Assembly: GCA_964496575.1 (NCBI GenBank)
Contig: CAZCAC010000013.1
Span: 1 to 64,000 of the forward strand
DNA length: 64,000 nucleotides
DNA from: CAZCAC01 sp964496575
GTDB taxonomy: Bacteria > Planctomycetota > UBA1135 > GCA-002686595
Direction: 5' to 3'
Below are positions 32,954 through 44,599 of this stretch, one piece after another; within the stretch, counting starts at the first letter, position 1, and each line of letters starts with the position of its first letter. The notes beneath the pieces are model-generated. The model was not told the origin of the DNA. It saw only the letters and a program-made list of their open reading frames with translations, and did no database searches. Position numbers and translations under genes: made by a program.

Positions 32954-35338
32954 CTATTTCGCCGGTGGCGGGAAGCTGTCCGCCCCCGGACGGGGGTCTC
33001 CGAGCAGGTGCTCGGCGAAGTAGTCCCAGATGCAGCCGTACAGGTAGCGCCAGTCGCCGAGCCCGTGGTCCACCCCGGGGATCATCAGCATGTCGAAGCG
33101 CTTGCCCGCTTCGACGAACGCCTGCGCCATGCGAAACAGGTGCGCGGGGTGGACGTTGTCGTCCGCTTCGCCGTAGACCATGAGCAACTTGCCTTGCAGG
33201 TTCCCGGCGACCTCCAGATTGCCCTCTGGCGCGGACTCCCAGTGAACGGTGCCCTCCTCGTCCTCGACCTGCTCCACTCCGTAGTAACGCTCTGCCCAGA
33301 GGTTGAAGTAGACGCTCGGGTCGTTGGGCGAGGTCATCGCCACGCCGACCTTGAAGAAGTCGGGGTGCATCAACATCGCGGACGTGGTCATGAAGCCGCC
33401 CGAGGAGCCGCCGTAGATGCCGACTCGCTCGAGATCGATCCACGAGTAGCGGTCGCCGAGTTGTTCGATGACCACTCGCTTGTCGGCCAGGCCGTAGTCG
33501 CGGAACTCCTCGCGACCGTGTTCGCGGTAGGCGAGGCCGCGCTCGTAGGTTCCGCCGCGGTTCCCGAACTGGACGACGATGAAGCCGAGCTGGGCCAGGC
33601 AGGTCTCGGCGCTGACGGGACGGAAGGCCCGCGGCACGAACTCACCCTGTCGCCCGGGATACACGCGAGTGACGATCGGATACTTGCGATCCGGGTCGAA
33701 GTCGTGGGGCCGGTAGAGCACTCCCCACTGATCGGTGACCCCGTCGGCGGACTTGGCCACGAATACCTTCGGCGGGTGCCAGCCGGCTTCCTCCAGACCG
33801 GAGAGATCGGCGCGCTCCAGCTCGACGATCTCCTTTCCGTCGGCGTCGCGGACGAGGCTGAAGGGTTTTCGATCCACTCGGCTGTGATTGTCCACGAAGT
33901 ACGAGAGTGACGGTGACATCACGCAGGCGTGCTCGGCGTCCTCCGGAGTCAGGAGGGTCAGGCCTTCCCCGCCAAGACCGACGCGATAGAGGTGACGGTA
34001 GTAGACGTTGCGACCCTCCTCGCGGCCGTTGGCGGTGAAGAAGACCACGCCCGCTTCCTCGTCCACCTCGACGACCTCGTCGACGTTGAAGGAGCCGCGG
34101 GTCAGCTGCCGCTCCAGCTGGCCGGCCTTGTCGTAGAGGTAGAGGTGCCCCCAGCCGTCGCGCATCGACCACCACAGGAGCTTGCCCAGCGTGGGCAACT
34201 CGCGAAGCTCCTTCAGGTAGACCTGCCCCTGGATCCGCTCCTCGATCAGGGTCCTGCTCTCGCCGGTGGCGGGGTCGGCGGCGCACAGATCGACCGAGAA
34301 GTAGTCGCGGCTGCGGCGCGTGAAGTACAGCACGCTCGAATCCTCGCTCCACCACCTCGCGGCGGTGAAGAGGTCCCAGAGGATCTGATCGGGCCAGCGG
34401 TCCGTATCGACGCGGACCATCTTTCCCGACTCGACGCCGCCGATCCACAGCTCCTGTCGGGACGTCGTCTCCCCGGGCATCGAGCACTTGTAGGTCTGCA
34501 GCGTGGGCCGCGGGCGGGCCAGGTGATCGATCAGCCAGAGGTCCTCGACCTCTCGCTCGTCGGATCGGACCACGGAGAAGTAACGAGAGTCACCGGACCA
34601 GCTGATGTAGACCGGGCGCGGCTCCCCTTCCTCCTCGGGGAGCTCACCGAGGCCTCCCCAGGCGTTGTGCAGCTCGCCGTCGGTGGTGAGCCGCGTCTCC
34701 TCGCCCTCGGGGGCGCCCGTCTTTCGCAAGTACAGGTCATGCTCCCGCCCGAAGACGATGGTGTTCCCGTCGGGTGACAGGTTCCACCAGGGCTGCGGCT
34801 CTTCCTTCTTCTCGCCGGCGCTCTCGGTCTCGGCGACGCGGGCGAGCTTGCCGGTGGCGCGGTCGTACTCGAAGCGAGTCTCCCCCACCGCGAACTCGAA
34901 CGTCTGATCACTCCTGGTGAAGGTGAGCTCACCCAGGTCGAGGCTGGCCCCGTCGTGCGGGTCCTGCGTGATTCGCGTCAGCTCCGAGGCGAGGTGCCCG
35001 CAATCAAAAAGCGCTTCCTTCTTCCTCTTGGCCGGATCCACGAGCCAGTAGCGCACCCCTTCTCTCGTCCGATAGCGATACCAGAATCGCTCGTCGTCGG
35101 GTAGCCAGTGCGGCGTGACCTCCAGACTCGCCAGACGATCGGAGGTCCGATCGGGCAACCACTTCTGCGCGAGCTCCCAGTTGGCGGTCCGGACCGGAAC
35201 GGGATCGTCTTCCGGCTCACCGGTATCCCCGCGATTCGCGGGACTCCAGCTCGCGGTCAGGAGGATCGACGGAAGGGCGACGAGGAGAAGCAGCGACGAG
35301 CCGCGGCGACGGAGGCTCGAGAAGTCGGGTTTCTTCAT
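32954..35338 (-). CDS. Secreted S9 prolyl oligopeptidase-family peptidase (DPP-IV-like)
   Basis: A 794-residue exported serine peptidase. The N-terminus M-K-K-P-D-F-S-S-L-R-R-R followed by L-L-L-L-V-A-L-P is a signal peptide or anchor. Residues about 60-530 form the DPP-IV N-terminal propeller (W-N-L-S-P-D-G-N-T-I-V-F, W-S-G-D-S-R-Y-F). The alpha/beta-hydrolase domain follows, with the catalytic Ser in Y-G-G-S-S-G-G-F (about 644), Asp in G-E-A-D-D-N-V (about 725) and His in G-V-D-H-G-L-G (about 756). The family cuts dipeptides or short peptides, often after proline. The start at 35338 is the first that gives a signal sequence. It is divergent from the sigma factor at 35460, and the 120-bp gap is mostly a long palindrome. 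Downstream (32794-32953) there is no gene, only a small dyad CCCGG-ATT-CCGGG. Confidence 0.9.
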   Translation of the reverse strand: MKKPDFSSLRRRGSSLLLLVALPSILLTASWSPANRGDTGEPEDDPVPVRTANWELAQKWLPDRTSDRLASLEVTPHWLPDDERFWYRYRTREGVRYWLVDPAKRKKEALFDCGHLASELTRITQDPHDGASLDLGELTFTRSDQTFEFAVGETRFEYDRATGKLARVAETESAGEKKEEPQPWWNLSPDGNTIVFGREHDLYLRKTGAPEGEETRLTTDGELHNAWGGLGELPEEEGEPRPVYISWSGDSRYFSVVRSDEREVEDLWLIDHLARPRPTLQTYKCSMPGETTSRQELWIGGVESGKMVRVDTDRWPDQILWDLFTAARWWSEDSSVLYFTRRSRDYFSVDLCAADPATGESRTLIEERIQGQVYLKELRELPTLGKLLWWSMRDGWGHLYLYDKAGQLERQLTRGSFNVDEVVEVDEEAGVVFFTANGREEGRNVYYRHLYRVGLGGEGLTLLTPEDAEHACVMSPSLSYFVDNHSRVDRKPFSLVRDADGKEIVELERADLSGLEEAGWHPPKVFVAKSADGVTDQWGVLYRPHDFDPDRKYPIVTRVYPGRQGEFVPRAFRPVSAETCLAQLGFIVVQFGNRGGTYERGLAYREHGREEFRDYGLADKRVVIEQLGDRYSWIDLERVGIYGGSSGGFMTTSAMLMHPDFFKVGVAMTSPNDPSVYFNLWAERYYGVEQVEDEEGTVHWESAPEGNLEVAGNLQGKLLMVYGEADDNVHPAHLFRMAQAFVEAGKRFDMLMIPGVDHGLGDWRYLYGCIWDYFAEHLLGDPRPGADSFPPPAK

Positions 35339-35388
35339 GGAACTCACTCCCGGGGCTGAACGGCGTCGGTCGGGCCCGACGCTCTCGT

Positions 35389-35456
35389 GACCAGGGTACG
35401 GTGCCAGGCCGGAATTCGCCACGTGGCGAATCCTGTCCTGGCACCGTACCCTGGTC
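35389..35456. repeat. Long palindrome in the divergent S9/sigma promoter region, copy 2
   Basis: A 68-base inverted repeat. The outer 20 bases of each arm (GACCAGGGTACGGTGCCAGG) are perfect complements; three mismatches lie inward, and the centre is TTCGCCACGTGGCGAA. It ends 3 bases before the sigma-factor ATG and begins 51 bases before the S9 start. Its core resembles the palindrome at 30081. Confidence 0.88.
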
Positions 35457-35459
35457 GAT

Positions 35460-36033
35460 ATGAAAGAGAACGACGGAGTCCAGCTGACTCGCTTTCTCAA
35501 CGACCTCCGTGAGGGGGACGAGTCTGCCAGCACGACCTTGCTACCGATTCTGGTCTCCGAGCTGCGGCAGCTCGCCAAGAGGCACTTCGCGCGCGAGCGG
35601 CCCGAGAATACCCTGCAGCCGACGGCCCTGGTGAACGAGGTCTACCTCAAACTGTTCCGCTCGGGCACCCCTGACTGGAACAACCGCGATCACTTCTTCG
35701 CCATCGCGGCGAGGGCGATGCGTCAGATCATGATCGACCAGGCGCGTCGCCGGCAGAGCGAGAAGCGGGGTGGTGCCAACCAGGCGGTGACGCTCGACGA
35801 GGCGATGGCGGTCGCGGCTGGCATCGACCTCGAACTGCTCGATCTTCACGACGGGCTGGAACAGCTCGAGCAGCTCGACCCGAGGCAGAGCAAGATCGTC
35901 GAGCTCCGGTACTTCCTCGGTCTGGAGGTGGCGGAGGTGGCGACGATCCTGGGTATCTCGCAATCGTCCGTCGAACGGGAGTGGCGCGCCGGTCGCGCCT
36001 GGCTGGGACGGCACCTGCGCAAGGGACAACATC

Positions 36034-36041
<8 letters not shown>
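35460..36041 (+). CDS. ECF-family RNA polymerase sigma factor
   Basis: A 193-residue sigma factor with regions 2 and 4 only. Region 2 includes T-A-L-V-N-E-V-Y-L-K-L, W-N-N-R-D-H-F-F-A-I-A-A-R-A-M-R and I-M-I-D-Q-A-R-R-R. Region 4 has I-V-E-L-R-Y-F-L-G-L and the helix-turn-helix V-A-T-I-L-G-I-S-Q-S-S-V-E-R-E-W. It belongs to the planctomycete/acidobacterial ECF type that is normally paired with a Ser/Thr kinase. Here the kinase start overlaps its last 8 bases. No anti-sigma gene is present, so control probably runs through the kinase. No ribosome-binding site is visible, because the palindrome ends 3 bases before the ATG. The short leader or the hairpin may affect translation. Confidence 0.92.
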
Positions 36042-38679
<2,638 letters not shown>

Positions 38680-38727
38680 AGATCCGATCGAGACGCACCG
38701 ACCATCGAGCTCCTGTCGGCGTGGCTC

Positions 38728-40023
38728 GTGCAGGCGCGAATTCCGTGCCGACTCCGTGACCCGGATTCCGTCCTCCGGTCTACAGTGGAAGCCTCCTCCG
38801 ATCACTCCCTGGTGACACCGACCGCCTCATGCTCTCCACGATCCACCGCCCCGCCGCCGCTCTCGTACGGCGGCCCGGGCGCACCGTTCACCCTCGACGA
38901 GGAGATCGCCGCCGGACTCTTCGACCACCAGGTGACCGTCACGCTCATCGCCGGCGGCGCTCGCACCATGGTCCGCAGGATCGAATCGATCACCTGCGGC
39001 GACACCTACCTGCTCGACGGCCAGTCGAACACGGTCGCGACCGACTACTGGAGCGAGGGGCTGGCGAACCAGTCGCAAAGCCACTGGATCCGCTCCTTCG
39101 GGAGCTCGGTCGAAGGTCCCGGTGTGGCCTTCGACTCGAACTGGTGCATCGCCGACGGGGAGGGTTGGCACGAGCACGGAACGGTCGGCGCCTGGGGTCT
39201 GCGCGCAGCGGAGCTGATCCTCGCGGAGGAGGGGATCCCGATCGGGATGATCAATGGCTCCGTCGGGGGCACGGCGATCGTGAGCCACCTGCGCAACGAT
39301 GCGAATCCGACCGACCTGACCACGATCTACGGTCGCCTTCTCTATCGGGCGCAGCTGGCGGAGATCGCGACGACCGCCCGGGCCATGCTGTGGTACCAGG
39401 GGGAGAGCGACAACGAGGCGGTGGGGCCCTACGCGACTCGCTTCGGGACCTTGCGTGACTCCTGGCTGCTGGACTACCCGGCCTTGGAGAAGATCTACCT
39501 CTTCCAGATCCGCAAGGGATGTGGGGTGACCTACGCGGGTGTGCGCGAGTTCCACCGCACCGCGCCGGACATCTACCCCGACCTCGAGGTGATGTCGACC
39601 ACGGCGGCCCCGCTGCACGACGGCTGTCACTACTACTACCTGGGCTACCGGGAGCTCGGTGATCGAATCTCCCGCCTCCTGCTGCGCGACCTGTACGGCT
39701 CGACCGACACGCAGGAGATCGATCCGCCGAACATCGCCAGTGCTCAGCTGATCGGGCCGGCGAACGACTCCATCCTCCTCACCTTCCGAGATCCCGACGA
39801 CAGCCTCGTCTTCGAGGCCGGGTCCGAGGCGTACTTCCTGCTGGATGACACGGTGACGGTGGTTTCGGGCTCGGTGGCGGGGAACACGATCCTGCTGCAG
39901 CTCTCGGGTGCCACGACCGCGACGACGATCTCCTACGACGGGCACCCGGGCGATGGGCCCTGGGTGAGGAATGCGCGGGGGGTAGGAGCTCTGACCTTCT
40001 TCGACTTCCCGATCACGCCTTGA
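38728..40023 (+). pseudogene. 5'-truncated sialate O-acetylesterase-like (SASA) gene
   Basis: The frame encodes an SGNH-type SASA esterase from about its middle onward. D-T-Y-L-L-D-G-Q-S-N (nucleophile Ser, 39022 region), A-M-L-W-Y-Q-G-E-S-D-N and L-H-D-G-C-H-Y-Y-Y-L-G-Y (Asp and His) are all present, and the C-terminal beta-domain is complete to 40023. The beginning is wrong: there is no signal peptide, the only in-frame start (GTG 38728) has no ribosome-binding site, and the first 45 residues look like non-coding translation. Homologues I know of carry a signal and a beta-sandwich before the esterase. An ATG at 38829 lies in another frame, so a frameshift plus deletion is possible. Whether the remnant is expressed is unknown. 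Confidence 0.6.
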
Positions 40024-40029
40024 TCTACT

Positions 40030-40116
40030 CGGAGTCGGTTTCTGCGCGTTGCGCGCAGAAAGCAGGCTGATCCAATCGGAGTCGGTTTCGGCGCGTTGCG
40101 CGCAGAAAGCAGGCTG
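40030..40116. repeat. Two direct copies of a 47-bp hairpin repeat
   Basis: Copies begin at 40030 and 40077, with one mismatch over the shared 40 bases. Each contains the hairpin TTTCTGCGCG-ttg-CGCGCAGAAA or its TTTCGG variant. They lie just after the stop of the truncated esterase. There is no U-run typical of a terminator. Confidence 0.8.
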
Positions 40117-40433
40117 GGAGGGCATTGAAGCTCTCGAGAATCGTGACCGGCTTGGTCGGTTGACCGGTTGGGTTGCGGGCGCCAGCCCGCGCTACGGGGA
40201 GGACGGTCCTGGCGCACTGGCTCGTCCGGCCCGGTCCACCTGTCGCGAGCGCCCTGTCCGTATCTCGCCAACCGGGCACGGATATACCCCGCCCCCCGGG
40301 GAATCCCCTGGTGCCCTTTTTCGGGCCGATGTAACCTGCGCTTCCCCGCCCCCGACGAACACCAGGCGTCATTCGTCGTCCTATCGTCTTCGAGGCGATG
40401 CCGGTCACCGCGTTCATCTCCCCTACTGCACCC
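40117..40433. other. Intergenic region before the TPR lipoprotein
   Basis: About 317 bp with no credible gene. It contains a small dyad (GCGGGCGCCAGCCCGC, near 40176-40191) and a C-rich stretch. The promoter of the TPR/CRTAC1 gene pair is presumably here, but no clear -35/-10 pair can be named. Confidence 0.5.
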
Positions 40434-41336
40434 ATGAAGCCGGAGCCCACCCACCCCCGAAGAAACCGCGCCCAGGGCCTCGTGCTCTGGCTCCTCGGCG
40501 GCCTCGCCCTCTGCGTCGCGATCTCCTGCGGCGGCGGCGAGGACGGTGAGGAGAACGCTCCGGACCAGCCCCCGGCGGACACCACCAACCTCATCGCCGA
40601 GGCCCTGCCCCGATTCAAGGCCGTCCAGGGCAAGCCCTGGCCCGCGCGAACCCCGCGCATGACGCAGATCCACCAGGCGCTGAACAAGAACGACCTCAAG
40701 ACCGCCCGTCAGCTCCTCCAGCAGGAGATCAACGAGGACCCCGACAGTGACGAGGCGCACTTCCTCATCGCCGAGGTCCGCTACAGCCGCTCTCGCTTCG
40801 GGCTGGCCAACGAGACCTTCGAGAAGGTCCTCCGCGAAGGGCCCACCTTTCCGCGCAGCGAGTTGGCCTTCTACTTCTACGGCGTGTGCCAGATGCGCCT
40901 CGGCAACGTGGAGCGCGCCCGCGAGTCTCTCCTCGCCATCCTCGAGCTCAGGCCCAAGTACGGGGAAGCCCTCTTCGCTCTCGGATTGCTCGAGGTGCAG
41001 CGCGGCAAGCCGGAGCTCGCCATCGTCTTCTTCGAAGAAGCGATGTACTACTTCAAGGAGGCGCAAGCCAAAGGACGCAACCGGGACGAACCCCTCGCCC
41101 GGACCTACAGTGGGCTCGGCGACTCCTACCTCCAGACCGGCAAGCTGGAGAAAGCCCAGCAGTACCTCGAGCAAGGAATCGAGCTCAACCCCAGCGACGC
41201 CAAGGCGCACTACGCGCTCTCCCGCGTGCTCCACCGGTTGGGCGATGCCGAAGGAGCACAGCGGGCGATGGCGGAGTTCGAGAAGCTGAGCGCCCAGCAG
41301 AACGCGAAGCGTCCCGCCGACGGCGAGAAGCAGTAG
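40434..41336 (+). CDS. TPR-repeat lipoprotein
   Basis: A 300-residue protein beginning M-K-P-E-P-T-H-P-R-R-N with a hydrophobic segment (L-V-L-W-L-L-G-G-L-A-L) and a lipobox ending A-I-S-C (Cys about 33). At least four TPR units follow, for example L-I-A-E-V-R-Y-S-R-S-R-F-G, Y-G-V-C-Q-M-R-L-G-N-V-E-R-A and Y-S-G-L-G-D-S-Y-L-Q-T-G-K-L. A glutamine/lysine-rich tail ends the protein. TPRs bind partner proteins. The next gene, 33 bases downstream, encodes a CRTAC1-type lipoprotein, and the same two domains are joined in one protein at 47022. That is good evidence that the two act together. The ATG at 40398 is possible, but it would place a poor leader before the signal. Confidence 0.85.
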   Translation: MKPEPTHPRRNRAQGLVLWLLGGLALCVAISCGGGEDGEENAPDQPPADTTNLIAEALPRFKAVQGKPWPARTPRMTQIHQALNKNDLKTARQLLQQEINEDPDSDEAHFLIAEVRYSRSRFGLANETFEKVLREGPTFPRSELAFYFYGVCQMRLGNVERARESLLAILELRPKYGEALFALGLLEVQRGKPELAIVFFEEAMYYFKEAQAKGRNRDEPLARTYSGLGDSYLQTGKLEKAQQYLEQGIELNPSDAKAHYALSRVLHRLGDAEGAQRAMAEFEKLSAQQNAKRPADGEKQ

Positions 41337-41369
41337 GCCTCACGAGACGCGCGTCAAGGAACACCATCG

Positions 41370-43046
41370 ATGAGATCGTCGAGCTCGCTGCTGCCCCTCG
41401 TCCTCCTGTTGGCCGGCTGCCCCTCGGGTGAGCCTGCCGGGCCCTCGGAGTCCGGTGGGGTCGGCACCGGCACCCTCCACTTCACCGACGTCACCGAGGA
41501 GAGCGGGATCGACATGCTCGTCACCAGCGGCGAGAACCCGCCGACGATGCTCCTCGAGGTCAAGGGCTCCGGCATGGCCCTCGTCGACTACGACAACGAC
41601 GGCGACCCCGACGTTTTCTTTCCCAATGGCGCCACCATTCCCTCCCCCACCCAGGGTCCGGGCTGCCGGCTCTACGAGAACCTCGGCGGGATGCGCTTCG
41701 AGGATGTCACCGCGGAAGCCGGCCTCACGTTCCGAAGCTGGAGCTACGGCGCCTCGGTCGGTGACTTCGACAACAACGGCTTCGATGACATCTACCTCAC
41801 CTGCTACGGCAAGAACGAGCTGCTGAGAAACACCGGTGGCGGCAAGTTCGTCGCGGTCGGCGAGGCCGCCGGTGTCCAGGGCGATGCCTGGAGCTCCGCC
41901 TCCGCCTTCGGAGACATCGATGGGGACGGCGACCTCGACCTCTACGTGGTGAACTACGTCGAACTCGACGTGACCAAGCCCAAGCCGATCGCCCACTTCC
42001 TCGGCGCCAAGGTCTTCGCCGGGCCCATGGGCCTGCCCACCGTCCCCGACATCCTCTACGAGAACCTCGGCGACGGCACCTTCCGCGACATCAGCGAGAG
42101 CTCCGGCATCCGCCAGCGTCCTCCCTCCTGGGGCCTCGGCGTGGTCATCCTCGACTTCGACGCCGACGACCTCCCTGACATCTACGTCGGCAACGACTCC
42201 AAGGCCAGCTTCATGTTCAAGGGGCTCGGCGGCGGCAAGTTCGAAGAGGTCGGCATTCTCGGCGGCATCGCCTTCAACGAGGATGGCGCCGGGCAGGCGA
42301 CGATGGGCATCGCCGTCGGTGACGTCGATGCCAACGGTCTGCCCGACGTGTTCACCACCAACTTCATGTACGACACCAACACGTTGCACGTGAACCTCGG
42401 CGGGATGAACTTCGAGGACCGCACCCGGCAGTACGGGCTCTACGTCGACGGCCGCCCCTACCTCTCCTGGGCCGCCAACTTCCTCGATCTCGACCACGAT
42501 ACCGACGAGGATCTCGTTTTCTTCAACGGGCACATCTACCCACGGAAGATCTGCGACGAGCAGAACTGGGGCTACGACCAGCCCCCCGTCCTCTACCGCC
42601 GCGACGGACCGAAGTTCACCCGCCTCGACGCGGATACCGCCGGAGCCTGGCTCGGGGAAGAGCACTGCGACCGCTGCGCCTCCTTCGGCGACCTCGACGG
42701 CGACGGCGACATCGACATGGTCGTCTGCGAGCGCAACGACAGGGCCCGGGTGCTGCGCAACGACCGCGACGGCGGGAACTGGCTGATCGTCTCCCTGAAG
42801 GATGCGCGCCCCGGCCACGACCACCGCGGGATCGGCTCGAAGATCGTCCTGCGCGACGGCGACTCGACCCAGACACGCTGGCTGGTCAGCGGCGTCGGCT
42901 TCCTCGCCGCCAACCAGTACATCGCTCACTTCGGTCTGGCCCCGGACACGGCGACCGTCGACCTCGAGGTGACGTGGACCGACGGACACGTGCAGTCCGC
43001 GACCGGCGTGCCGGCGAAGAAGGCCTTCATCGTCGAGCGCGACTGA
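41370..43046 (+). CDS. CRTAC1-type FG-GAP/VCBS lipoprotein with ASPIC/UnbV domain
   Basis: A 558-residue lipoprotein with lipobox L-L-L-A-G-C (Cys 17). Residues about 35-440 are FG-GAP/VCBS propeller repeats with calcium loops D-Y-D-N-D-G-D-P-D, D-F-D-N-N-G-F-D-D, D-I-D-G-D-G-D-L-D, D-V-D-A-N-G-L-P-D and D-L-D-G-D-G-D-I-D. The C-terminal 90 residues are the ASPIC/UnbV domain: G-I-G-S-K-I-V-L-R-D-G, V-G-F-L-A-A-N-Q-Y, H-F-G-L, and V-T-W-T-D-G. Proteins of this architecture are abundant in planctomycetes and acidobacteria, and their ligand is unknown. The gene follows the TPR lipoprotein in the same transcript and is convergent with the M24 peptidase. No in-frame stop is present, in contrast to the other FG-GAP genes here. 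Confidence 0.9.
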   Translation: MRSSSSLLPLVLLLAGCPSGEPAGPSESGGVGTGTLHFTDVTEESGIDMLVTSGENPPTMLLEVKGSGMALVDYDNDGDPDVFFPNGATIPSPTQGPGCRLYENLGGMRFEDVTAEAGLTFRSWSYGASVGDFDNNGFDDIYLTCYGKNELLRNTGGGKFVAVGEAAGVQGDAWSSASAFGDIDGDGDLDLYVVNYVELDVTKPKPIAHFLGAKVFAGPMGLPTVPDILYENLGDGTFRDISESSGIRQRPPSWGLGVVILDFDADDLPDIYVGNDSKASFMFKGLGGGKFEEVGILGGIAFNEDGAGQATMGIAVGDVDANGLPDVFTTNFMYDTNTLHVNLGGMNFEDRTRQYGLYVDGRPYLSWAANFLDLDHDTDEDLVFFNGHIYPRKICDEQNWGYDQPPVLYRRDGPKFTRLDADTAGAWLGEEHCDRCASFGDLDGDGDIDMVVCERNDRARVLRNDRDGGNWLIVSLKDARPGHDHRGIGSKIVLRDGDSTQTRWLVSGVGFLAANQYIAHFGLAPDTATVDLEVTWTDGHVQSATGVPAKKAFIVERD

Positions 43047-43078
43047 TCAGCCGTCTGGACAGCGCGAAGCCGCAGTAC

Positions 43079-44458
43079 CTACCTGACCGCCTCGACCTCC
43101 TCGATCGTCTTCGGCAGGGGTCTCCCGAGCAAGCGGGCGCCCGTGTCGGTGATCGCGAAGACCTCTTCGTTGCGACAGCCACCGAACCCCCTGTACTGCT
43201 CGACCCGGTCGTAGTCGATGAACTCCTTGAACCGGCCTTCACCTTTCCACTGGTCGATCAGTTCCGGAATGAAGTAGATGCCCGGTTCGATGGTGAGGGC
43301 GAAGCCGGGCTCGAGCTTGCGCCCGAGGCGTAGTGACTTGAGCCCGAACAGGGTGCTCTTCGGCCCGCCGTCATACCCCACGTAGACCTCGCCGAGGTCC
43401 TCCATGTCGTGCGCGTCGAGACCGATCATGTGCCCCGTGCCGCACGGAAAGAATAGGGCGTGGGCGCCCTGGTGTACCGCTTCGTCGATATCGCCGGTCA
43501 TGAAGCCCATGTCCTTCAGGCCGGCGGCGATGGTCTTGCAGGCCGCGAAATGAACGTCCTTGAAGTCGACCCCCGGAGCGAGCTTGTCGACCGCCGCGAC
43601 ATGAGCGTCCAGGGAGATCTGGTAGATCTCCCGCTGTGCACCGGTGAACCTCTTGCCCACGGGAAAGGTGCTCGACATGTCGCCCGCGTAGTGCATGGCG
43701 GTCTCGGCTCCGGCGTCGAGCAAGAACATCTGTCCATTCTCCAGGGTGTTCCCGTGGTAGTGATTGTGCAGGGTCTCGCCGTGAATGGTCGCGATGATCG
43801 GGAAGGAGAGGTTTCCCCCGCCGGCCAGAGCCACCTCGTGGACCCTGGCCGCGATCTGGGCCTCGGTCATTCCCGGCCGGGCCATCCGCATCGCGGCGAG
43901 ATGCATGTAGACCGTGGTATCGGCCGCTTTCTCCATCTCGGCGAGCTCCGCCTCGGACTTCCTGTTGCGCTGAGCGACCACGGCTCTGATGAGCTCCACC
44001 GACGCGACGTCGCCGGTCGCCTCCGAACCGAGCTTCAGCAGTCTCCCGAGCTTGATCCTGTTCTCGGGCCGGTAAGGAGGCAGGACGTGCACCTGCCGCT
44101 TCTTCCTCGTGGCCTCGTCGACGATGTCGCGGAGCTCGGCCAGCGGGAGAGTCCTCGAGACCCCCACCGACCGGCTTCTCTCTGCAAGGCGGGGCTGGCT
44201 GCCCATCCAGACGATGTCTTCCACGGTCAGGTCGTCCCCGAAGACGATCTCCTCCTCGCTTTCCGTGTCGATCACACCAGCCAGTCCCGGGTGATCGAGG
44301 CCGAAGAAGTAGAGGAACGAGCTGTCCTGCCTGAAGTGAAACGTATTGTCGGCATAGTTCATCGGGCTCTCGTCATTCCCGAGCAGCACGATCAGTCCGC
44401 TGCCGACATCGGTCCGCAGCCGAGCACGCCTGGCGATGTAGGTCTCTGTCTCGAACAT
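43079..44458 (-). CDS. pepP: M24B aminopeptidase P-type Xaa-Pro peptidase
   Basis: A 459-residue peptidase with the AMP_N domain (about 1-140, including F-R-Q-D-S-S-F-L-Y-F-F-G) and the pita-bread catalytic fold. All five metal ligands can be seen: Asp in L-L-D-A-G-A-E (about 246), Asp in A-G-D-M-S-S-T-F-P (about 257), His in G-T-G-H-M-I-G-L (about 341), Glu in T-I-E-P-G-I-Y (about 389) and Glu in R-N-E-E-V-F (about 430). It removes N-terminal residues before proline and is usually cytoplasmic; no signal peptide is present. It is divergent from the S37-like peptidase at 44600, with 141 bp between them that must hold both promoters. The longer upstream frame overlaps that gene and is rejected. 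Confidence 0.9.
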   Translation of the reverse strand: MFETETYIARRARLRTDVGSGLIVLLGNDESPMNYADNTFHFRQDSSFLYFFGLDHPGLAGVIDTESEEEIVFGDDLTVEDIVWMGSQPRLAERSRSVGVSRTLPLAELRDIVDEATRKKRQVHVLPPYRPENRIKLGRLLKLGSEATGDVASVELIRAVVAQRNRKSEAELAEMEKAADTTVYMHLAAMRMARPGMTEAQIAARVHEVALAGGGNLSFPIIATIHGETLHNHYHGNTLENGQMFLLDAGAETAMHYAGDMSSTFPVGKRFTGAQREIYQISLDAHVAAVDKLAPGVDFKDVHFAACKTIAAGLKDMGFMTGDIDEAVHQGAHALFFPCGTGHMIGLDAHDMEDLGEVYVGYDGGPKSTLFGLKSLRLGRKLEPGFALTIEPGIYFIPELIDQWKGEGRFKEFIDYDRVEQYRGFGGCRNEEVFAITDTGARLLGRPLPKTIEEVEAVR

Positions 44459-44599
44459 GGTGGTCCTCACTCGAATTGTCCCACTGGTGCACCGAATCGC
44501 AGGTGGCGCCATTATGATGCCGGCGAATCGGCGAAACAGGACAATCGCCAGAACCGCCTTGTCGAGGAAGGAACCCGAGCATCCGTCGGGGATGAGAAG

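Noticed and set aside
40030..40116. The duplicated hairpins as an intrinsic terminator
   Set aside because: T and A runs lie inside the stem arms and no U-run follows the stem on either strand.
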